DNA of 64,000 bases from Reticulitermes speratus (taxonomy: Eukaryota > Arthropoda > Insecta > Blattodea > Rhinotermitidae). The DNA lies in assembly GCA_021186555.1 (NCBI GenBank), contig JAJKFL010000042.1, positions 8,291,281 to 8,355,280 on the forward strand, read 5' to 3'. The notes beneath the pieces were generated by a model, which did not search any database, was not told the DNA's origin, and was given only the letters and a program-made list of their open reading frames with translations. Both the position numbers and the translations under genes were made by a program. Every line of letters starts with the position of its first letter. Within the stretch, counting starts at the first letter, position 1. Of the stretch, positions 55,638 through 64,000 are shown piece by piece.

Positions 55638-55817
55638 AGTCATGAAAGAAAACGCGGCGTTCGCACTCAAATAAGTGAATTTGTTGCACAGAACATGCGA
55701 CAACGGTCAGCGTGTAATCGGTCAGTGATACCTCGCTGGCAGGTTGAAGAAATGAGGGCAGAAATCAGAGCTGCTATGGAAAACATTGCTAAAGAAATAC
55801 TGGCTGAAATTATGTGA
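55638..55817 (+). CDS. Candidate terminal coding exon, unrecognised
   Basis: A pyrimidine-rich acceptor, TTTCGATTTTTGTACAG, ends at 55637. The next 59 codons are open and end in TGA 55815-55817. The peptide begins SHERKRGVRTQISEFV and ends AAMENIAKEILAEIM: charged, amphipathic and helix-like with Glu/Arg/Ala spacing, as in a cytosolic coiled tail. Codon use looks coding-like, and I found no matching repeat elsewhere in the window. It has no ATG at its start and needs an upstream exon ending on a codon boundary; the candidate exon at 5796-6133 ends two bases into a codon, so at least one other exon would have to lie between. No canonical AATAAA was seen soon after the stop. It might instead be a fragment of an unrecognised mobile element. 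Confidence 0.38.
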   Translation, partial: SHERKRGVRTQISEFVAQNMRQRSACNRSVIPRWQVEEMRAEIRAAMENIAKEILAEIM

Positions 55818-55970
55818 AATGTTAGAACTGTATTCCACAAATCTTATTGGATAGCTTACACAGAAATCACCTACTGAAGATGTTTTATGTGATTTAAGTC
55901 TCCCGTCCGTTATAAGTGTTGTGACGTCAGAACCAGTCTTGTAACAGCAATTCGTCTATGAATATAAAAA

Positions 55971-56255
55971 TGGCCGTGCCATGGCTCAGGCGGTTAGTCG
56001 CCGGCCTCTCACCGCGGAGGCCCGGGTTCGATCCCGGGTTAGTCAATGTGGGATTTGTGGTGGACAAAGTAGCACTGGGACAGGTTTTTCCCCGAGTACT
56101 TCGGTTTTCCCCTGTCAGTTTCATTCCACCGGTACTCTATTTCAAGGGAAAGGGAAAAAACTAATAATTTTATCACAGGGTTGCATAATAAGCCTTAAGG
56201 CTGCGGTGCGTCCGTAGTATCTGCTGCGGGGCCCTTCTCTATCAAAAAAAAAAAT
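55971..56255 (+). mobile_element. tRNA-derived SINE, family D, full length
   Basis: TGCCATGGCTCAGGCGGTTAG at the A-box side and GGGTTCGATCCCGGG at the B box, then GGGATTTGTGGTGGACAAAG, GGGACAGGTTTTTCCCC, ACTTCGGTTTTCCCCTGTC, and a 3' segment ending in an A run at about 56245-56255. TATGAA-type words at both ends may be remains of a target duplication. Open frames in two phases are SINE by-products. Confidence 0.9.
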
Positions 56256-56915
56256 ATGAACATGCATAACTAAAGCGTCTTTATTGATGACACTATAGAA
56301 GGCACGAGACTCAATATGGATTTACAAAACTCAATAATGTCGTATAACGGACAGCATTCTTGCATTAGATGGAGTAACATAAGCCCGAGAGAATATTTCT
56401 TTCAGACAAGTGTAGTAAATCCGTTTCAGAGATGTGGTATCCCTCTCACTACTAGCGATGGTTCAATAAAAGTCCACTTCATAGCCAGTATAGTGTTATC
56501 ATAAAGGGCAGAGAGACACGAGTGAAAAGTTATACGGTAACAAAATAGGCTTAATATTGCGGGTAAAGTATGGTAATGATCTCTCGCCAACTTTTCTGCA
56601 ACAGTGTGCGGTATAACGAAATGTTATTCGTGTGCTATATGAGAATTATTACAAAACGTGTGTTACAGTTGCAGTAAGTTTTGTTACTGTAGTCTTGGAT
56701 AGACATGTGGTAATTAATACTGATTTAATATCTGGATTATAAATATGTATATACACAGGTGGGTTTGTGGTTACATAACAGCATAGAGGGGCTATGCGTT
56801 CTATCATTTTGTGTTACTAAAAACTGAGACCATAAAAATGGGAGCAGTGTGTACCTTTAGGACTTTGGTTGTGTACCCTAAAGATGGAGACATCTGTTGG
56901 ACATATATTTCTTTA
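56256..56915. other. No gene recognised
   Basis: AT-rich sequence; nothing supported. Confidence 0.4.
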
Positions 56916-57094
56916 GATTTCTGGTAAACAAAGTGGTACTGGGCTGGTATTTCTCACGGTACGTCGGTTTTCCTCTGTTAGTATCATCCACCAATACATT
57001 ATACTGTGTACGCATATTAGATTAATTAGCGGTAAGTAGGCTTAGTAGTCGACAGCGCCGTTAAATAAAATCTATCTATCTATCTATCTATACT
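56916..57094 (+). mobile_element. Family D SINE 3' part with (TATC)n tail
   Basis: CTGGTAAACAAAGTGGTACTGGG, ACGTCGGTTTTCC and TGTTAGTATCATCCACC correspond to the body of the 55971 element. It continues into GACAGCGCCGTTAAATAAAA and a run of CTAT repeats. Promoter half missing. Confidence 0.65.
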
Positions 57095-57309
57095 TTTTAT
57101 ATTTATCTGTCTATTCTTTATAGGACATGGCGAGTTTATTTTCATGTAAGATGTTTAGATATATTTAAAATGTACTTACAAACTTGAAAGACGCCTACAG
57201 CGTCTTCATATTTCATTACAGTATTTTTAAAACAATTGTTTTGTGTTTTCTTTTGTTACGTTGACGTACTTGTCAGTTGTCATGTACACGTATGTCGAAT
57301 ATGCATATT

Positions 57310-57343
57310 ATTTGATATATTTCTTTTAATTGCAGGTGAGTAC
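57310..57343 (+). promoter_or_regulatory. Juxtaposed acceptor and donor: possible recursive splice site
   Basis: A pyrimidine-rich run and TTTTAATTGCAG end at 57335, and the next bases, GTGAGTA, form a strong donor. CAG|GTGAGT directly after a polypyrimidine tract is the zero-length-exon arrangement used by ratchet points in long insect introns. It lies on the same strand as the candidate exons. Alternatively it is the acceptor of an ordinary exon (57336-57512). Confidence 0.4.
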
Positions 57344-57512
57344 AGTGACATTTATTTCGCTGGAGGAGTCACCGGTCTTCCCGATGAACGAAACAGGTAG
57401 GATATGCACACGGACCACCAAGTTGATTACCCGAATTTTGTCTGCAGTTGCGGTAGCGAGCGTCGTGAGGTGGGCAAAAGAAGCATCTCTCGCTGTCAGC
57501 GAGATAGCGTAA
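57336..57512 (+). CDS. Weak alternative: exon after the 57335 acceptor
   Basis: If 57335 is an ordinary acceptor, the frame stays open for 58 codons (VSTVTFISLEESPVFPMNE onward) to TAA 57510-57512, with AATAAA at about 57655. A further possible donor, ACAG|GTAGGA, at 57396 would give a 61-bp internal exon. Direct joining to the two leftover bases of the exon ending at 6133 would place TGA as the next codon. No domain recognised. Confidence 0.22.
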   Translation: MSTVTFISLEESPVFPMNETGRICTRTTKLITRILSAVAVASVVRWAKEASLAVSEIA

Positions 57513-58458
57513 CAAAATGCCGTTTAGTGTGATAACACTTCTGTGAAATCACGGAATGGTTTCAGCTGTAGTACGTCGAATCAACGCGTTAAGGTTCGTT
57601 GATATTTGAAACTGTGTCATCACTGAGTCCGTGTGAAGTTTGCATGACACGCAAGAATAAACGTACTTCATATGACTAATATTCGGTTGAAGAGAAGAAA
57701 ACGTATTTTATATATATTTTCACTACTTAGTAATTTACGTTTAGACAGGATTCTGTACTTTTGTGTCATTGGGCATTATTCGTCGTGTCATTTTGTTTAT
57801 AGAAGCTCAGCGGATCTTAAGCTGGTTTCCTTTATGTAGTCGGGTGAATATATAAACCCTGTGATTTGAGTGTAGTATATGGAGTTCTTCTGCCTGTCTA
57901 AGGATATGTTTACACTGTTGCTGGAATAATGTATGCAGTACAAATACTACAGGTATTGTTGAAAATATACAGTGTATTGCATTGTCGTTATATGTCCTCG
58001 TCTTATCTTTGAATCTGTAGATCTGGGATAACACATTTAAAAATCTCTACAGTGCAATTGTTGTTAATGTTTATGAAAGCAAAATGTGTGTTATGTGTTT
58101 GACTGAGTGAATGTTTGTGTGTTTATGAATGAGTAAAAACTAATCTGCAATAACATCGCCGTTGTGAAATCTGAACTTTGTGACCTGCTCACAAATCTAT
58201 GTATTTCTACTGTTATTTCTTTTTCTTTTTTAGCGTGTTACTGTTACATTAATGTACAGCGTGAGATAAAATGTTGGTTTTACTTTAATTGCGGTGTGTA
58301 TAAACGTCTGTCCGGTTATTATTTCTTAGAAAGTTTCTTTGTCCTGTTTTGGGCGTGAATGTAAGAAATATATCAAATTTTTAATTTCAACAAATACGAA
58401 AATAAGAGAAACGAGATAAATGTGTGCCATTTGTGTGATATGGGCATTTCATGAACGC
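57513..58458. other. No gene recognised
   Basis: AT-rich. AATAAA occurs at about 57655 and could serve as a poly(A) signal only if an upstream exon is real. Nothing else supported. Confidence 0.4.
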
Positions 58459-58473
58459 AGTTGGAAGGACGAT

Positions 58474-58557
58474 TCAAAAAACAGAGCTGACTGGGAAAGG
58501 GCCATAAAGGAGGCGAAGGTCCGCAATGGACTGTAGTGCCACCGAAGAAGAAGAAGA
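58474..58557 (+). mobile_element. 84-bp 5'-truncated LINE insertion with (GAA)n tail
   Basis: A perfect 15-bp direct repeat AGTTGGAAGGACGAT at 58459-58473 and 58558-58572 brackets an 84-bp insert. In frame it reads TDWERAIKEAKVRNGL-like residues (DWERAIKEAKVRNGL) before a stop, then CACCGAAGAAGAAGAAGAA. This is the extreme end of a LINE coding region plus its GAA-repeat tail. Confidence 0.88.
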
Positions 58558-58572
58558 AGTTGGAAGGACGAT

Positions 58573-59284
58573 AAAATGAAAGAAAGAGAGATGACATAAA
58601 GTACTCGTGACCTCTTTCCTTGTACTTCTATCTCGGTGCTTCTGTAAGCGTAAGCGTTGTGGCTTATCGACTTTACCATTACGCGATGCTCGTTATATAT
58701 AGACTGCGTCTGGTGTAAACAACAATTAGTGCAACTAGACATCGACAGATCTAGTTTTATGACGATTATTCTGACAAGACATTTTTCTTTAATTCTATTC
58801 TCTGAGTCTCTGTTTGCACATATGTCGGCTAAATATTTTAATTGTTATATAAATGTGATGTTATAAGTAGTCGGATTCTGATCCATTAATGCCATATTGC
58901 TTTTATTAGAGCAGGACTTACAGGTTTAATTTAACTAATTAGAACTGGGACTTTAATAACCATGTAAATTAGATCTATGTCCACAGCTTTGCTAGAATTT
59001 TCCTGCAGACTTACACTCATATTTGATTGTAGCGCTGTTGCTGCATTAGAGAGAAAACTTAAAGTGTGACATAACAGTGAATAGTAAAGCTTCGAGGTGG
59101 TAATTTAGTACAGAACGACATTAAAGGAACAAAATGAAAACCTCTGTTTCCAATGAAGTCCAAACGCTATAAAGAATTTTCTTCATTTTTTCGCGTGGGA
59201 ATGTGGAAAGCCATTTATGCTGAACATGTCCGCAGAAATTCATATAAGTCTTCGTGTCTTAAGTAGGCTATTTTGGCCGACTTT
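58573..59284. other. No gene recognised
   Basis: AT-rich sequence; nothing supported. Confidence 0.4.
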
Positions 59285-59375
59285 AATCAATATCTTTGGG
59301 CTGTTTTAACCTTGAAGATGAAGGCACTACCATTCTTCAAATCTTCCGGTAAAAATCGCCCAAAGATACAGCGTC
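59285..59375. repeat. Small foldback with diverged hammerhead-like motif
   Basis: TATCTTTGGGCTGTTTT and the inverse of AAAAATCGCCCAAAGATA pair across TTGAAGA, T, GAAGG, loop, CTTCC, GGTAA. GAAAC is lost but the order of parts matches the other foldbacks. Confidence 0.45.
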
Positions 59376-59844
59376 ACGTGACAGAAGACCTGAATCCTCA
59401 ACATTGAATTTCCTTGTCATATTTTAGAGTATTTCATTCAATGCAGAACCATACAGCCATTTTTATATTACATGTGTATAGACGGACAGACGGTTTTAAT
59501 ATCCCGTGTGCACGAACTCGAAGGCGCCTATAAATGGAAGTGTTTACAAATTTCATTACTTGAACATAGTGTCTGCACCTGCTCACAGCACTAATGTGCA
59601 CTGAGGTGCTGACTGAGCACTTAGTCTCACTAGTCATAGTCATAGTCATAGCACTGAATCATAGTTATCGGCGTTAATATTTCTAAAATAAATAAACTAT
59701 TTTTACTTTCGTAAAAGCTTTTATAGTTTTGTGTTAGTAGCCTGTTGGATGAAAACTGTCTTTGTGGTATAAATGTGGTTCAGGATAACGACCAGCACTG
59801 ATAATAGATTAATATGAAACAGTATTAATATAATAACTGTCAGG

Positions 59845-59995
59845 GGAACCCAAAGCCGAAGTACTTGTAAATGAAATGGGCTGCATTATTACTTTGTCCA
59901 CCACAAATCCCACAGGGGCTATTGTGATATTGTGCTCAGACCTGCGCCATAATAGCCGGGGTCTGAACACCTGACACGATCGTAACCAGGATATA
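59845..59995 (-). mobile_element. Family D SINE, diverged
   Basis: In inverse: GGATTTGTGGTGGACAAAG, then ACTTCGGCTTTGGGTTCCCC. The tRNA-like end near 59995 retains GTCAGGTGTTCAGACCCCGG. Confidence 0.6.
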
Positions 59996-59999
59996 TATT

Positions 60000-60590
60000 T
60001 ACTGCTGAGAGAGGAACAGTTATAAACAGGTTAGCTCCATTTTCATTACGGGCCAAATAAGAACGTCGTATCGTTTATATACTAAACGCAGGAACCTGTC
60101 AGGTGCAGGTTGCATTCTGCCGTCAGCAAATAAAATCCGCAGAAGTCTGAGGTGTTCGTTAGCGGTTATATCGGCCGTAACAACCATGGTTTACACTACC
60201 TCTGGCACTCAAGGGCTTGCTGGTGGATTCATTACTGTAGTATCGCGTGTTGTAACGGTTGCACATTGGCTGAGTTTGTGGGAGGTAGGAATTTAGACTG
60301 TTCATTGTTTTAGGACTGTTTGTCAAAACTTCTTCACTGTCTAAGCACTCAGGCACACTATACGTACTAGCAAATTACATGTTAGGGGACTCCGTGTTTT
60401 GCACCTCGCTTGCCTTTATGTTTTCATATGATTCCCGGAATACCTAGAGAGAGTGTTTCCGCGGCAACAGCCTCAACAAATTGATCTATGTAATGGATAC
60501 GTCGGGAGTTGTGTAATGTAGGAATGTAGAGTAGTTTAATAATTACCGTCAGAACAACTGATTTCTATTATGTTATATAGGCATATGGCT
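60000..60590. other. No gene recognised
   Basis: Nothing supported. Confidence 0.4.
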
Positions 60591-60594
60591 ACAC

Positions 60595-60621
60595 GTTTCA
60601 ACCATTAGTGGTCATCCTCAG
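60595..60621 (-). other. Hammerhead-like motif, single copy, good fit
   Basis: Minus strand: CTGAGGA, T, GACCA, CTAA loop, TGGTT, GAAAC, then GTGTA and GCC; GGC precedes CTGAGGA. Outer stem GGC/GCC, hairpin stem of five pairs (one G-T), a possible two-pair stem AC/GT around a GT loop and a GTA triplet before the outer stem. No inverted partner was seen. Confidence 0.5.
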
Positions 60622-60733
60622 GCCGTTAAAATATATAAAATTGAAATTAGATTAGCAACACCAATAATGCGAGGTCAGAAATTCTAATTAATATAATTGT
60701 ATTTTGTGATTAACTTTATAAAAGCACGGTGTA

Positions 60734-61298
60734 CGTAGGTCGTCCAGAAAGTAAAGATACAAACGCAATAAAATTTTTTAAAAATAGTTATTAACAAAAT
60801 TGTGTGAAAAACTCTTAACACATATCTTTAGCTATTTTTCAACATAATCACCACCTTTGTCAAGGCATTTGTTTAGCCTGGGTACGAGGTTTTGTATTCC
60901 GATGTCATAGAACTCCGCCGCCTGTGCACAACTCGTACAACATGGGTGGGAGGAGAAGGGAAATCACCTCAGACCATCCCGCTCACAGCCCAGACCTCGC
61001 TCCCAGCGATTTTCATTTGTTTTTGCATTTAAAGAAATATCTGGCCGGCCAGAAGTTTCACGAAGACGAAGAGGTGAAAAACGAAGTCACTGCGTGGTTG
61101 CGTGCACAGGCTGCGGAGTTCTATGACATCGGAATACAAAACCTCGTACCCAGGCTAAAAGAATGCCTCGATAAAGGTGGTGATTATGTTGAAAAATAGC
61201 TAAAGGTATGTGTTAAGAGTTTCTACACTCAATTTTGTTAGTAACTATTTTTAAAAAATGTTATTGCGTTTGTATCTTTACTTTCTGGATAACCCTCG
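60734..61298 (+). mobile_element. Palindromic mariner deletion derivative
   Basis: TA flanks both ends (60732-60733, 61299-61300). The left 196 bp (60734-60929) is an inverted copy of the right 197 bp (61102-61298), including both the terminal repeat (GTCCAGAAAGTAAAGATAC at the left) and the 3' end of the transposase gene. Only about 172 bp in the middle is single copy. So the element has two 3' ends facing outward and no 5' end. Confidence 0.93.
60954..61199 (+). pseudogene. Mariner transposase C-terminal fragment
   Basis: The frame reads DHPAHSPDLAPSDFHLFLHL, then EEVKNEVTAWLRAQAAEFYD, GIQNLVPRLKECLDKGGDYV and a stop at 61197-61199. The SPDLAPSDFHLF block holds the third catalytic Asp of mariner transposases and the GIxxLVxR...CLDxGGDYVEK end is typical. 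The helix-turn-helix region and the first two catalytic Asp residues are absent. The frame is uninterrupted, so decay is limited. Its terminal codons are also present inverted at the left of the element. Confidence 0.92.
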
Positions 61299-62216
61299 TA
61301 TTTGTAACGCAAGTGTAGCCACAGAAATGGTATTTTATGGGACAATTCTGATCTTTGTTTCCCTGATTTAAGAAGCGACTTAGAACAACCTGCAGACTAA
61401 GAATGTACGAGTGGACGGACCTTTGAAGAAGGCAGTCAACAGATACATTTGCTTAATATAAATCTTTAGTGTTGTGATTATTTGTGTTTGTTAATACCAA
61501 GAATATTTTTTTCGAATATTTGCTTTTTTTTTTGTAATTCTTGTCCTGAAAAGGGTTTAATAAATAACGGGTGCTTCTTACAGTTGATGTCTTTCTTAAT
61601 CGAGGCAGTAAGGTAAATTATGAACGTCAACCAGAAATGGGAGTAATGTAGAATTCCGTTTGCTGAAATCTCTAAGTGTTCTAGCAGAGTAGCTTCATAG
61701 CTTTATGAATATTTGAATGTATGCGATGTTACACATTGTGGTTTCAGTGTTTGTTATTAAGTTAAAAGGACGTGATGTCACAGGAATTCAATATGATGCT
61801 CATCTCTCATTTTATAGCATCTTATCGACCCAGAATGTGAAGTTCAGATCGCTTTTCAATATAAAATTATACCTGCCAACATATTACCGCGTGTTACGAA
61901 ACCTCGATACACAAAACGATATCGTCATTAGAGACATCTGCTTGTGTCAGTATATTTTAAAATGTGGTACTTTAACATGGAGATACAGTTTCTTTCCTGG
62001 CGTATTTCGCCAAGCGAATTACCTAAACGCATTTGCGAACTGCGTTTGTAGTTAAGGCATATGGGCGAAAGCTGTTCTACAAATGAGATCATGCGGGAGT
62101 GAAAGCACACATTTCGCCTATACTAACAACCATAGTCTCTTTCACAGAGTGGCAAGAAAGCATAGTTATTGGCCTATAGTTGGGCGGTGAATTCACCCAC
62201 CTCCCTAGAATGGCGC
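61299..62216. other. No gene recognised
   Basis: A 112-codon plus-strand open frame at 61717-62055 shows no motif, no flanking splice sites that convince and an AT-rich composition like its surroundings. Confidence 0.35.
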
Positions 62217-62528
62217 GGCACGCGGTGGCGCAGTTGTTTGAGGCACTGCGCTACAAGCCGGAAGGTCGCGGGTTCGATTCCCGATGGTGTCATTACAATT
62301 TTTCATGGACATAATCCTTCCGGCCGCATTATGGTCCTGGGGTCAACTCAGCCTCTAACATAAATGAGTACCAGGTATACTTCCTGGGGGTAAAGGCGGC
62401 CTGTGCATAGGGCTGACAACCTTACCACCTTCATGTGCTGATTGTCTAGAAATCTGGGAGCCTCAACCTCCTGGAACCCTAAGGGCCTGTCCAGGCCTGT
62501 AATGCGACTGCTTTACCTTTGCTTTACC
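62217..62528 (+). mobile_element. tRNA-derived SINE, family C, full length
   Basis: GGCACGCGGTGGCGCAGTTG at the A-box side, B box GGGTTCGATTCCC, then TTCCGGCCGCAT, CAACTCAGCCTCTAAC, GGCTGACAACCTTACC, GATTGTCTAGAAATCTGGG and a CTTTACCTTTGCTTTACC tail. It is the most complete family C copy in the window. Confidence 0.94.
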
Positions 62529-62782
62529 CTACAATGGCACATATCAAAATAAGAACAGATGTCCTATATAAAGGTACACATATGAGAGGGCTTGACAGCA
62601 AGTGAAAAGTTAGAGCTTCCAAAGACGTGACACAGGTATCAGACGGTAGACTATCTGACATGTACTGATACGGAACTGCGTGAAACGACGGAAATAACAA
62701 TTTTTACGGGTTTTGAGGTAATTATACCAAGACTACGCGAAAGCATTAGGAGTATTAAGCTATGCTTACTCTTTCTGACTTG

Positions 62783-63019
62783 CGAGATTTCAGGCTTCCG
62801 CCGGGGCCCATTTCATGTCTTCGCTCTTCTGGGTTTTTACACAGCGTTGGTTGGTAGTTGTTTACCGAGTGTTAGTAGAGCCTGTTGGTCCCTTCTGAAA
62901 AGTTAAACAGTCCAAAAAAGATTGCTTTACCTTTGTGAAGATGGAACCGATAGGAGGTAATGAAACGTCTGTAAACAAATATGAACCAACGCTGTATCAA
63001 GCCCCAGAACAGCGAAGAC
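62783..63019. mobile_element. Foldback element, family G, with perfect 14-bp duplication
   Basis: Begins GATTTCAGGCTTCCGCCGGG; arms carry CTTCGCTCTTCTGGG and AGCGTTGGTT and their inverses. The module near 62933-62966 reads GTGAAGA, T, GGAACC, loop, GAAACGTCTG with a poor stem. Perfect direct repeats CTCTTTCTGACTTG at 62769-62782 and 63020-63033 mark the insertion. Confidence 0.85.
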
Positions 63020-63664
63020 CTCTTTCTGACTTGTTTTTTTTTTAGTAAGGAGATGATAAATTGGGATAGATGGAGTGCACTGTGTTGGGGAATAGGGTTT
63101 TAAAGGGCTGTGCGTTGATGGAGACAGGGACTTTTAAAAATGGTAGCTATAACAGTTTTATATTGTGTGTGCGGGGTTAAGGCGACGCTAAACACATTAT
63201 CTTATGCTGTAGTCATACGAGGGATAGAAGAATCAACATGATATACGAGGTACAGCTGAGCAAAAACAAAGGTAGTGTTACTGAGGAGATTTTAAAGATC
63301 CTTCAAGGATGCGTTTTGTTTAAAGAGACGAAATCATGTAATTGCTTCTTTAAAATACGATGGCACTTGGACAGATCATAAATAGCACTGATTATGTTCT
63401 TGCTTAAAGTAGAACACTTCTCCTTATTTATTTTCAGTCTATAAACGACGCTGTCAGTAATTAAGACCTTATAGCATCGAATGACTGGATGGCATTGAGT
63501 AATTAATTAGAAAGTGTCTGGAAGGAATCACTTGGCGAATTAGTTAAAGTACTATCCGGAATTTGCGTGGAGAGACTTGGGAAAGCAGGATAATCGGTGT
63601 CCTAGACGAGAGTATAACTAAGTACCTGACGTCGCAACTGTGCACCAAAGAAGAAATGTCATGT
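63020..63664. other. No gene recognised
   Basis: Nothing supported beyond the target duplication at its left edge. Confidence 0.4.
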
Positions 63665-64000
63665 ATGTTGTTTAAGGCGCCTTCGCAAAATTGCGAAAAG
63701 CGACTATCAGCTTCGTCATGTCCGTCCTTGTGTCCGTCCGCATGGAACAACTGGGCTCCCACTAGACGGATTTTCATGAAACTTGTTATTTGAGTATTTT
63801 TCTAAAATATGTCGAGAGAATTCAAGATTCATTAAAATCTGACAAGAGTAACGGGTATTTTACGTGAATACCTACGTACCTTTTTAATAATATCTCGATC
63901 AATTCATCTCAAAATGAGAAATATTTCAGACAGAAGTTATAAGGAAAATCAAAGCACACATTTTATGTTCAATAACGTTTTTTCCTAAAACCGTGCCGTT
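63665..64000 (+). repeat. Dispersed repeat family F, uninterrupted copy, cut by window end
   Basis: AAATTGCGAAAAGCGAC, GTCCGTCC, CATGGAACAAC, GACGG, ATTTGAGTATTTTTC, CATTAAAATCTGACAAGAG, AATGAGAAAT, TTCAATAACG and GTGCCGTT follow the order seen at 49436-50110. It shows that family F is continuous where the other copy is split by a SINE. Confidence 0.8.

Noticed and set aside
61717-62055. 112-codon open frame as a gene
   Set aside because: Composition equals its AT-rich surroundings and no motif or splice signal supports it.

Overview
The window looks like repeat-dense intronic or intergenic DNA from an insect. It is AT-rich, has no operons or long open frames, and is built almost wholly from tRNA-derived SINEs, LINE 3' ends, mariner, hAT, pogo and piggyBac-like relics, foldback elements and tandem repeats. 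The SINE and foldback types resemble repeats I associate with cockroach and termite (Blattodea) genomes. That placement is from memory, not from a search.

Protein-coding evidence is thin. The best candidate is an exon on the + strand at 5796-6133, with an ATG, 112 open codons and a GTTAGT donor. If it is real, most of the window to its right may be intron. On the same strand, 55638-55817 looks like a terminal exon and 29602-29881 is a weaker candidate. At 57335/57336 a good acceptor directly abuts a consensus donor (CAG|GTGAGT), the layout of a recursive-splicing ratchet point.

Layout: 1.0-4.6 kb holds foldback elements, a SINE and a degenerate AT-rich tandem repeat. 5.3-9.2 kb holds the candidate exon, piggyBac-like MITE copies, a SINE and transposase and LINE relics. 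10.15-11.74 kb is a 72-copy 22-bp satellite. 13.9-14.5 kb is an internally deleted mariner/Tc1 element. 15-19 kb holds SINEs and microsatellites. 19-27 kb holds LINE, pogo, hAT and SINE insertions. 28-30.3 kb is dominated by long arrays of a 114-bp repeat. 31-35 kb has a jockey-like reverse transcriptase fragment. 35-48 kb holds SINEs, foldbacks, a 22-bp minisatellite, a 50-bp dimeric satellite and hAT MITEs. 48-64 kb holds more MITEs, nested SINEs, a complete foldback with target-site duplications, the candidate 3' exons and a palindromic mariner derivative.

Two systems stand out. First, at least 12 loci carry one small RNA-like module, usually CTGANGA, one extra base, a roughly 5-bp hairpin stem, then GAAAC and a self-complementary tract such as ACGT or ACATATGT. 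It often occurs as head-to-head pairs inside 150-430 bp foldback elements flanked by 12-15 bp direct repeats. This closely resembles the hammerhead ribozyme core known from Penelope-like elements and retrozymes. Second, a TTAA-flanked, CCC...GGG-ended, piggyBac-like MITE family carries an internal 114-bp tandem repeat whose copy number varies from 1 to about 9 between insertions. Nested insertions give a relative age order for several families.
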